The translations under genes and the position numbers were made by a program. The notes under the pieces were generated by a model that was not told the origin of the DNA, ran no database searches, and was given only the letters and a program-made list of their open reading frames with translations. 64,000 nucleotides of DNA from NCBI RefSeq assembly GCF_018736145.1, contig NZ_CP059997.1, positions 5,827,501-5,891,500 on the forward strand, in the 5' to 3' direction. This DNA comes from Amycolatopsis sp. CA-230715 (GTDB lineage: Bacteria; Actinomycetota; Actinomycetes; Mycobacteriales; Pseudonocardiaceae). Numbering within the stretch: the stretch's first letter is position 1; the number at the start of each line of letters is the position of its first letter. This document shows positions 57,960-64,000 of the stretch, piece by piece.

Positions 57960-58250
57960 TCACAGGCTGTTGATGGTCTCGTCGATCTGCTGGGCGAGCG
58001 AGACGTCCTTGCCCGTGATGCCGCCGTCGGAATGGGTACTCAGCCGGAATGTCAGCGTGCGCCAGCGAATGTCGATGTCGGGGTGGTGGTCGACGCTCTC
58101 CGCGAGCTCGGCTACCCGGTTCACCACGGCGATCGCCTGGCCGAAGCTGTCGAGCTTCGTGGTCTTCACGATCGAATCGCCGTCCCGCTGCCAGTCACTC
58201 AGCGTGGCGAGTGCTTCGGAAATCTGCGTGTCGTTCAGTAGGTCCGCCAT
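57960..58250 (-). CDS. 4a-hydroxytetrahydrobiopterin dehydratase (PCD)
   Basis: The 96-residue product has the PCD active-site motif ESVDHHPDIDIRW (HHPD) and STHSDGGITGKDVSLA. It dehydrates the 4a-hydroxy pterin cofactor after aromatic hydroxylation. ATG 58250 fits the conserved N-terminus. It is divergent from the thiamine riboswitch operon. Confidence 0.92.
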   Translation of the reverse strand: MADLLNDTQISEALATLSDWQRDGDSIVKTTKLDSFGQAIAVVNRVAELAESVDHHPDIDIRWRTLTFRLSTHSDGGITGKDVSLAQQIDETINSL

Positions 58251-58292
58251 GGCACTCCATGGTGCTACGGCGGCTAGTACGCTGCACGGTTG

Positions 58293-58384
58293 CCACGGGA
58301 GTCCGGCACGGCCGGGCTGAGAGGCGGGCACCGCACCGCGACCGTTCGCACCTGATCCGGATCATGCCGGTGGAGGGAGGCGTA
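58293..58384 (+). promoter_or_regulatory. TPP riboswitch (THI element)
   Basis: The conserved blocks are CGGGAGTCCGG (58296), CTGAGAGG (58317-58324), ACCTGATCCGG (58350-58360) and ATCATGCCGGTGGAGGGAGG (58361-58380). TAGTAC at 58275 is a likely -10. It precedes the thiamine ABC operon, which it should switch off when thiamine diphosphate is plentiful. Confidence 0.95.
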
Positions 58385-58418
58385 CCCAGCCTCCTGCCGG
58401 TCGAAGCGAGGAGGACCC

Positions 58419-59465
58419 ATGGGAGTCAAGCGGCTGGCGAGTGCGCTGGGCGCGATCGGGGTCCTGCTGGCGGGGTGTTCGCTCGGCGGCGAGCAGGGCG
58501 CGCCGCAGGGGCCTACCGTCGTCACGCTGGCCACGCACGATTCGTGGGCGGTGCCGCAGGACGTCCTCGACGCCTTCCAGCGGCAGTCCGGTGTCCGGAT
58601 CCAGCCGGTCAAGCAGGGTGACGCGGGCGCGTTGACGAACAAGCTGGTGCTCACGAAGGCCAGTCCGATCGCCGACGCCGCGTACGGGGTGGACTCGACG
58701 TTCGCCTCGCGCGCGCTCGCCGAGGGCGTGTTCGCGCCGTACACGAGCCCGGAGACGGACCGCGGCCCGCAGCGCTACGCGATCGACCCGGAACACCGGC
58801 TCTCCGCGGTCGACGTCGGCGACGTGTGCGTGAACGTCGACACGGGCTACTTCGCGTCGAAGAACCTCCCGGTCCCGGCGACGCTCGACGACCTCGCCGA
58901 CCCGAAGTACCGGGACCTGCTGGTGCTGGAGAACCCGGCGACCTCTTCGCCCGGTCTCGCGTTCCTGCTCGCCACGGTGTCGAAGTACGGCGAGACGGGC
59001 TGGCAGGACTACTGGAAGCGGCTGAAGGCCAACGGCATGAAACCGGTCAGCGGCTGGGAAGAGGCCTACACGCAGGACTTCTCCGGTTCCTCCGGCAAGG
59101 GCCCGCGCCCGATCGTGGTCTCCTACGCCTCCTCGCCCGCCGCCGAGATCGGCAACGACGGCAAGCCGCGCACGAAGGCGCTGCTCGACACCTGCTACCG
59201 CCAGGTCGAGTACGCCGGGGTGCTCACGAACGCGAAGCAGCCGGAGAAGGCGCAGAAGGTCGTCGACTTCCTGCTGTCCCAGCAGTTCCAGACGACGGTC
59301 GCGGCGAACATGTACGTCTACCCGTCGCGCCAGGGCGTCGACCTGCCCGCGGGCTGGGCGGACACCGCGCCGCTGCCGTCGAAGCCCGCTTCGCTGCCCG
59401 GTGACCAGGTGCAGGCGGGACGGGAACGGTGGATCGGCCAGTGGCGCTCGCTCATCGAGTCCTGA
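58419..59465 (+). CDS. thiB: Thiamine ABC transporter substrate-binding lipoprotein
   Basis: The 348-residue protein has a lipoprotein signal ending in LLAGC (lipobox Cys20) and the ThiB core: VVTLATHDSWAVPQDVLDAFQRQSGV, KASPIADAAYGVDSTFASRAL, VDVGDVCVNVDTGYF and PGLAFLLATVSKYGETGWQDYW. ATG 58419 follows GAGGAGGACCC, about 35 nt after the riboswitch. It should deliver thiamine or its phosphates to the permease. Confidence 0.93.
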   Translation: MGVKRLASALGAIGVLLAGCSLGGEQGAPQGPTVVTLATHDSWAVPQDVLDAFQRQSGVRIQPVKQGDAGALTNKLVLTKASPIADAAYGVDSTFASRALAEGVFAPYTSPETDRGPQRYAIDPEHRLSAVDVGDVCVNVDTGYFASKNLPVPATLDDLADPKYRDLLVLENPATSSPGLAFLLATVSKYGETGWQDYWKRLKANGMKPVSGWEEAYTQDFSGSSGKGPRPIVVSYASSPAAEIGNDGKPRTKALLDTCYRQVEYAGVLTNAKQPEKAQKVVDFLLSQQFQTTVAANMYVYPSRQGVDLPAGWADTAPLPSKPASLPGDQVQAGRERWIGQWRSLIES

Positions 59466-61063
59466 CCAGGCGCGGTACCGGGCTGGCGCTGCTGGCCGTG
59501 GTGCCGATCGGCTTCCTCGCCGTGCTCTTCGCGTGGCCGGTGCTCGCGATCGTCGGGCGCGGCTTCTCCGGTGGCGGCGTCACTACGGCGCTGGCGAGCG
59601 GGGAGACGTGGCGGCTGGCCGCGTTCACGCTGGCGCAGGCCGCCGCGTCCACGCTGCTGGCCGTCGTCGCGGGCTTGCCGGTGGCGTTCCTGCTGGCGCG
59701 GGTGCGACTGCCGGGCGTCGCGCTCGTGCGCACGCTCGTGCTGATCCCGTTCGTGCTGCCGACCGTCGTGGTGGGCCTGGCGTTCCGCGCGCTGTGGCCG
59801 GGCGGCGGCGTGGTGTCGATCGTGCTCGCGAACGCGTTCTTCAACGTGGCGGTCGTCGCGCGCACGGTCGCGGGCCTGTGGACGCACCTCGACTCGCGCG
59901 CGGAAGCCGCGGCCCGCGCGCTCGGCGCTTCGCGGTGGCGCGCGTTCCGCGAGGTGACGCTGCCCGCGCTCGCACCCGCGATCGGATCGGCCGCGGCGGT
60001 GGTGTTCCTGTTCTGCGCCACCAGTTTCGGCGTCGTGCTGATCCTCGGCGGCGCGCGGTTCCGCACCCTGGAGACCGAGATCTACCTGCGGACCGTGGAT
60101 CTGCTCGACCTTTCCGGCGCGGCCGCGCTTTCTCTCGTGCAGCTCGCCGCCGTGGTCGCCGCGCTGGTCGCGGGCGCGGTGGCGAGGCGACGGCGGGAGA
60201 CCGCGCTCCGCCTTCGAGCGCGGGCCGAAACCGCTCGACGGCCGGAGGGGCGCGAGTGGTGGGTCGTCGGCGCCGGGCTCGCGGTGCTGGCCATGACGCT
60301 CACCCCGATCGTCGCGCTGCTGGTGAAGTCGGTGTCCACTCCGGACGGATGGAGCCTCGACGGCTACCGCGCGCTGTCCGGGCACGGGTCGACCGGCACG
60401 CTCGCGGTTTCGGGCTGGGACGCGGCGATCCGGTCGCTGCGCACCGCGACGGACGCCACGCTCCTCGCCATGGTGATCGGCGTTCTCGCCTCGGTGCTGC
60501 TCGTGTCGCTGCGGCGTGCGCCCGGCCGTGTCGCGCGCGGGGCGGGGGAAGTGATGGACGCGGCGCTGATGCTGCCGCTGGGGGTGTCCGCGGTGACGGT
60601 CGGCTTCGGGTACCTGGTGACGCTCGACGCGTTGCCTGGCGACCTGCGGACGTCACCGTTGCTGGTGCCGCTCGCGCAGGCGCTGGTGATCATCCCGCTG
60701 GTGATCAGGATGGTGCTGCCGGTGCTGCGCTCGGTCGACGAGCGGCTGCGGCAGGCGGCATCGACGCTCGGCGCGAGCCCGGCGCGGGTGTGGCGCGAGA
60801 TCGACGTTCCGCTGACGATCCGCGCGGTGGTGGCCGCGGCCGGGTTCGGATTCGTGGTGGCACTGGGCGAATTCGGCGCGACGAGCTTCCTCGCGCGGCC
60901 CACTTCGCCGACGCTGCCGGTCGCGATCTCCTCGCTCATCTCCCGGCCGGGTGAGCTGAACAACCAGATGGCCTACGCGGCGTGCGCGCTGCTCATGCTC
61001 GTCACCGTGGCGGCCGTCGCGGTGATCGACCGGATCGGCACCGGCACCGTGGGGGAGTTCTGA
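59429..61063 (+). CDS. thiP: Thiamine ABC transporter permease (two fused transmembrane domains)
   Basis: The 544-residue protein has about twelve TM helices in two homologous halves, each with an EAA-type loop: AAARALGASRWRAFREVTLPALAPAIG near 160 and QAASTLGASPARVWREIDVPLTIRAVV near 435. This is the fused ThiP layout. GTG 59429 follows GGGACGGGAAC and overlaps thiB by 37 bp. The stop overlaps thiQ (TGATG). Confidence 0.92.
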   Translation: MDRPVALAHRVLTRRGTGLALLAVVPIGFLAVLFAWPVLAIVGRGFSGGGVTTALASGETWRLAAFTLAQAAASTLLAVVAGLPVAFLLARVRLPGVALVRTLVLIPFVLPTVVVGLAFRALWPGGGVVSIVLANAFFNVAVVARTVAGLWTHLDSRAEAAARALGASRWRAFREVTLPALAPAIGSAAAVVFLFCATSFGVVLILGGARFRTLETEIYLRTVDLLDLSGAAALSLVQLAAVVAALVAGAVARRRRETALRLRARAETARRPEGREWWVVGAGLAVLAMTLTPIVALLVKSVSTPDGWSLDGYRALSGHGSTGTLAVSGWDAAIRSLRTATDATLLAMVIGVLASVLLVSLRRAPGRVARGAGEVMDAALMLPLGVSAVTVGFGYLVTLDALPGDLRTSPLLVPLAQALVIIPLVIRMVLPVLRSVDERLRQAASTLGASPARVWREIDVPLTIRAVVAAAGFGFVVALGEFGATSFLARPTSPTLPVAISSLISRPGELNNQMAYAACALLMLVTVAAVAVIDRIGTGTVGEF

Positions 61064-62076
61064 TGGCGTTGTCGGTGGACGGTGTGAGCGTGCGCTACGG
61101 CTCGTTCGAGGCGGTGCGCGACGTCGATCTCGACATCGCCGACGGCGAGGTGCTCGCGTTGCTCGGGCCTTCGGGATCGGGGAAGTCCACGCTGCTGCGG
61201 GCGATCGCCGGGCTCGAACCGGTGACCGGCGGGTCGGTGCGCTGGGACGGGCACGACCTCGCGCACGTACCGGTGCACCGCCGCGAGTTCGGCCTGGTCT
61301 TCCAGGACGGGCAGCTCTTCCCGCACCGCGACGTGCGCGGCAACATCGCGTTCGGGCTGCGGATGCACCGCGTGGCGAAGGACGAACAGGCCAGGCGGGT
61401 CGACGCGCTGCTCGACCTGGTCGGCCTGGCCGGGTACGGCAAGCGCCGCATCACCGAGCTGTCCGGTGGCGAGGCGCAACGCGTCGCGCTGGCGCGGGCG
61501 CTCGCGCCGAAGCCGCGGCTGCTGCTCCTGGACGAGCCACTGTCCAGTTTGGACGCGAGCCTGCGCGAGCAGCTCGCGGTGGACCTCGCGGAGTTGTTGC
61601 GGGGAGCCAAGATCACCACACTGGTGGTGACGCACGACCAGGAGGAGGCGTTCACCCTCGCGGACAGGGTCGCGGTGCTGGAGCGCGGCGAGGTGCGGCA
61701 GGCGGGCGCGGTGCCTTCGGTGTGGCGCAACCCGGTGGACGAAACGGTCGCGGCTTTCCTCGGGGTCACCACGTTCCTCGACGCGCGGGCGGCCGAGGGT
61801 GTGGTGACCTCCGCGCTGGGTTCGGTCGAGGTGCCCGAAGCGCGCGACGGCGCGGTCCGATTAGGACTGCGGCCGACCGCGCTGCGCGTGGCACCGGACG
61901 GGGTCGACGGCGAGGTGGTCAGCCGGGTGCACCGGCGGGAGCACCTCCGCCTCGTGGTGCGCGTTCCGGCGTTGGAATCCACAGTGGACGCCGTGGCCCC
62001 GGTGAGCGCGGACCTGCGCGCGGGCGACCCCGTGCACCTCGCCCTCGACCCGGATGGCGTCGCGATCGTGGGCTGA
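61063..62076 (+). CDS. thiQ: Thiamine ABC transporter ATP-binding protein
   Basis: The 337-residue ATPase has Walker A LLGPSGSGKSTLLRAIAG, Q-loop LVFQDGQLFPHR, signature LSGGEAQRVALARAL, Walker B LLLLDEPLSSLDA and VVTHDQEEAF. A TOBE-like C-terminal domain follows from about 240. ATG 61063 overlaps the thiP stop. One TTA codon lies near 61860. Confidence 0.93.
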   Translation: MALSVDGVSVRYGSFEAVRDVDLDIADGEVLALLGPSGSGKSTLLRAIAGLEPVTGGSVRWDGHDLAHVPVHRREFGLVFQDGQLFPHRDVRGNIAFGLRMHRVAKDEQARRVDALLDLVGLAGYGKRRITELSGGEAQRVALARALAPKPRLLLLDEPLSSLDASLREQLAVDLAELLRGAKITTLVVTHDQEEAFTLADRVAVLERGEVRQAGAVPSVWRNPVDETVAAFLGVTTFLDARAAEGVVTSALGSVEVPEARDGAVRLGLRPTALRVAPDGVDGEVVSRVHRREHLRLVVRVPALESTVDAVAPVSADLRAGDPVHLALDPDGVAIVG

Positions 62077-62116
62077 TTTCAGGGCGGCGCGAGGGGAGCT
62101 TTTGTGGCGCCTGGTT

Positions 62117-62167
62117 CCCCGAGGGCGGCCTTCGGGGACTTGAGCGCCCCGAAGGCCACCTTCGGGG
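62117..62167. repeat. Paired inverted-repeat element (CCCCGAAGG family), copy D
   Basis: CCCCGAGGGCGGCCTTCGGGG-type unit at 62117-62137 (shortened CCCCGAGG..CCTTCGGGG) and CCCCGAAGGCCACC.. at 62147-62167. Lies between the convergent thiQ and GH3 genes, 5 bp before the GH3 stop. Confidence 0.78.
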
Positions 62168-62172
62168 ACGGG

Positions 62173-63978
62173 TTACCAGGTGAGGCCGTGGCCGAAGGGG
62201 TAGAGGACCTTCCCGGGGTCGGTACCGGAAGGTACCTCGACGGGGAGCTTCCCGGCCGGGGAAAGCTTGCCCCGCAACACCTTCGCCAGCGTCGCCATGC
62301 TCACGTCACGCCAGTCGTAGGTGGCCACCCAGGTCGGCACGTCCGCGAAACCGGGGTCGTACGGCTCCTGGATGGACACCGCCACGACGGGCTTTCCCGT
62401 TGCCTGCAAGCCTTTCACGAGCGCGGCCTGACCCGCGTTGGTGCGAAGGCCGTTCGTCAGCACGACCACGGTGTCCGCGTCCTTCGCGGCGGCCACCGCT
62501 TCGCTGACCTTCGCCGCGGCCGGGTTGGCGCCGGTGGGCAGCGCGGTGCCGCCGAGCTGCTTCGCCAGCGAGGTCACCGGATCGGCCGGGTAGCCGGGGA
62601 AGTCGGGCGAGTTCCAGCCCGCGACCAGCACCTTGCCCGGCTTCTTCAGCGGCAGCAGCTTCGCGTCGTTGCGCAGCACGGTGGTCGTCTTCGCACTGAT
62701 GCGCGAAATGGCGTCCTTGTGCTCGCGGGTACCGACGACGCACGGCACTTCGCGCTCGTTGACCAGCGGCTTCGCCAGGATGCCGCGTTTGGACTTGACC
62801 TTCAGGATCCGCGCCACGCTCTGGTCGATGCGGGATTCGGTGAGCCGTCCGCTGTGCACCGCGTCCGTCACGCCCTTGATCGCCACGCCGAGGTCCGGCG
62901 GCAGCAGCATCTGGTCGACGCCCGCTTCCAGCGCCAGCACCGGGACCTCCGCGTCGGGGTACATCTTGCGCACCCCGTCCATCCGCAGCGCGTCGGTCAC
63001 GACGAGGCCGTCGTAGTGCAGTTCGTCGCGCAGCAGGCCGGTCATGATCGGCTTCGACAGCGTCGCCGGGTTGCCGGACGGGTCGAGGCTGGGCACCGAG
63101 ATGTGCGCCGTCATGATCGAGTCGACGCCCGCGGCGATCGCGGCCTTGAACGGGGGCAGGTCGATCTGCCGCCACTGCTCCGCGGTCCGCTTGATCACCG
63201 GCAGCCCGGTGTGGCTGTCCTCGGCGGCGTCACCGTGGCCGGGGAAGTGCTTGGCCGCGGTCGAAACCGTCTCGGTCCGGCGTCCCGAGTTCTGGTAGCC
63301 GTCCACCTCGGCGGCGACCATGCTGCTCGCCAGCGCCGGGTCCGAGGAGAACGACCGCGAGCCGATCACCGGGTTCAGCGGGTTCGAGTTGACGTCGGCG
63401 ACCGGCGCGAAGTCCTGGTTGATGCCCATCGCGCGCAGTTCGCGCCCGTTGATCGAGGCCAGCTTCTTGGCGTCGGCGGTGCTGCGGCCTGCCCCGACCG
63501 CCATGTTGCTCGGGTACTCGGTGGCGGGCGCGCTGATCCGGGTGGTCTGGCCGCCCTCCTGGTCGATGGACAGGATCAGCGGCAGGTGCGAGCCCGACGA
63601 CAGCGCCGCGCGCTGCAGGCCGTTGGACAGGTGCGCGAGCTGCGCGGGATCGTCGACGTTGTCGGTGTCGGCGGCGGGGTTGTTGAAGTAGATGATCCCG
63701 CCGACGTGGTAGCGCCGCACGACCTCGGCCGGGGTGTCGACGCCGTAGAGCTTGCGGTTGCCGGGGTGGGCCTCGTCGGCGGACTTGCCGAAGACCGTCG
63801 GCACGAACAGCTGGCCGATCTTCTGCTCCAGCGTCATCCCGCGCAGCGCCTGCGCGGCGGACGCCTCATCGGCCGCGCTTGCCGTGCTCGCGACGGCGAT
63901 CCCCGACAGGGCGATGAAACCGGCGCAGGACAGTGCGAGTGCTCTTCTGGAACGGGTGCTCGGATGCCTTGTTGGCAC
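62173..63978 (-). CDS. Secreted glycoside hydrolase family 3 enzyme (beta-N-acetylhexosaminidase type)
   Basis: The 601-residue precursor has a signal peptide (ALALSCAGFIALSGIAVAST, cleavage near ASA-AD). The GH3 N-terminal barrel has LSIDQEGGQTTRI, the NagZ loop KHFPGHGDAAEDSHTGLP with its His acid/base, and the nucleophile region GLVVTDALRMDGV. A C-terminal sandwich domain follows from about 410 (TTVLRNDAKLLPLKKPGKVLVAGW), as in two-domain secreted members. It probably cleaves GlcNAc-linked sugars of cell wall or chitin. GTG 63978 follows GAGGGGATCCGAC. Confidence 0.9.
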   Translation of the reverse strand: MPTRHPSTRSRRALALSCAGFIALSGIAVASTASAADEASAAQALRGMTLEQKIGQLFVPTVFGKSADEAHPGNRKLYGVDTPAEVVRRYHVGGIIYFNNPAADTDNVDDPAQLAHLSNGLQRAALSSGSHLPLILSIDQEGGQTTRISAPATEYPSNMAVGAGRSTADAKKLASINGRELRAMGINQDFAPVADVNSNPLNPVIGSRSFSSDPALASSMVAAEVDGYQNSGRRTETVSTAAKHFPGHGDAAEDSHTGLPVIKRTAEQWRQIDLPPFKAAIAAGVDSIMTAHISVPSLDPSGNPATLSKPIMTGLLRDELHYDGLVVTDALRMDGVRKMYPDAEVPVLALEAGVDQMLLPPDLGVAIKGVTDAVHSGRLTESRIDQSVARILKVKSKRGILAKPLVNEREVPCVVGTREHKDAISRISAKTTTVLRNDAKLLPLKKPGKVLVAGWNSPDFPGYPADPVTSLAKQLGGTALPTGANPAAAKVSEAVAAAKDADTVVVLTNGLRTNAGQAALVKGLQATGKPVVAVSIQEPYDPGFADVPTWVATYDWRDVSMATLAKVLRGKLSPAGKLPVEVPSGTDPGKVLYPFGHGLTW

Positions 63979-64000
63979 GTCGGATCCCCTCTCTGGTCTG

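Overview
The window is high-GC, densely coded actinobacterial DNA. GTG starts are common and many start codons lie 6-8 nt after a TANNNT -10 element, as in leaderless transcripts. Gene content and order point to Pseudonocardiales, most likely Amycolatopsis or a close relative. The core genes follow the Mycobacterium tuberculosis Rv1085c-Rv1112 neighbourhood: hemolysin III and a short cis-prenyltransferase, PhoH2, fumarase, GlpX, XseB/XseA, lipid-droplet protein, IspH, a DUF6542-type protein and YchF. Lineage-specific regulator/enzyme pairs are interleaved. No rRNA, tRNA, CRISPR array or transposase was seen.

Layout. 1-15 kb: tail of an acyl-CoA oxidase-like gene; a LysR-controlled MFS/SDR/darcynin operon; a YczE/MocR pair; HAD and HD proteins; an XRE/Nudix locus with small proteins; a drug-efflux MFS gene broken by an in-frame amber codon; an LCP protein with its ECF sigma factor; hemolysin III/UppS. 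15-26 kb: small secreted protein, PhoH2 behind a structured leader, GuaB1, DUF309, DEAD helicase, metallo-beta-lactamase fold protein, OYE-family oxidoreductase, ATP-dependent DNA ligase. 26-35 kb: several regulator/target pairs with clear palindromic operators, a RelE-like toxin/antitoxin pair and a three-copy repeat. 35-50 kb: fumarase, ferredoxin-NADP reductase, trypsin, GlpX, exonuclease VII, IspH, RmuC and SbcDC. 50-64 kb: TetR/SDR pair, Ogt and Ada-AlkA repair pair, YchF, an AT-rich island carrying a ParA-like ATPase and a HEPN protein, HxlR, small membrane proteins, PCD, a TPP riboswitch with a thiamine ABC transporter, and a GH3 glycosidase.

How the parts fit. DNA repair is a theme: LigB-type ligase, RmuC, SbcDC, XseAB, Ogt and Ada-AlkA. 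A RecA-independent (PafBC-type) damage promoter precedes sbcD exactly and ligB approximately. The same promoter core occurs in three copies of a 75-bp repeat at 27.7-28.7 kb, joined to two hairpins. A separate family of paired hairpins (CCCCGAAGG...CCTTCGGGG) lies between four convergent gene pairs.

The best candidate for an undescribed system is the AT-rich, translationally overlapping ParA-HEPN pair at 55,052-56,697. It sits as an island directly after the terminator of ychF. I do not recognise it as a named system; an abortive-infection or toxin-type role is an inference from the HEPN RNase motif.
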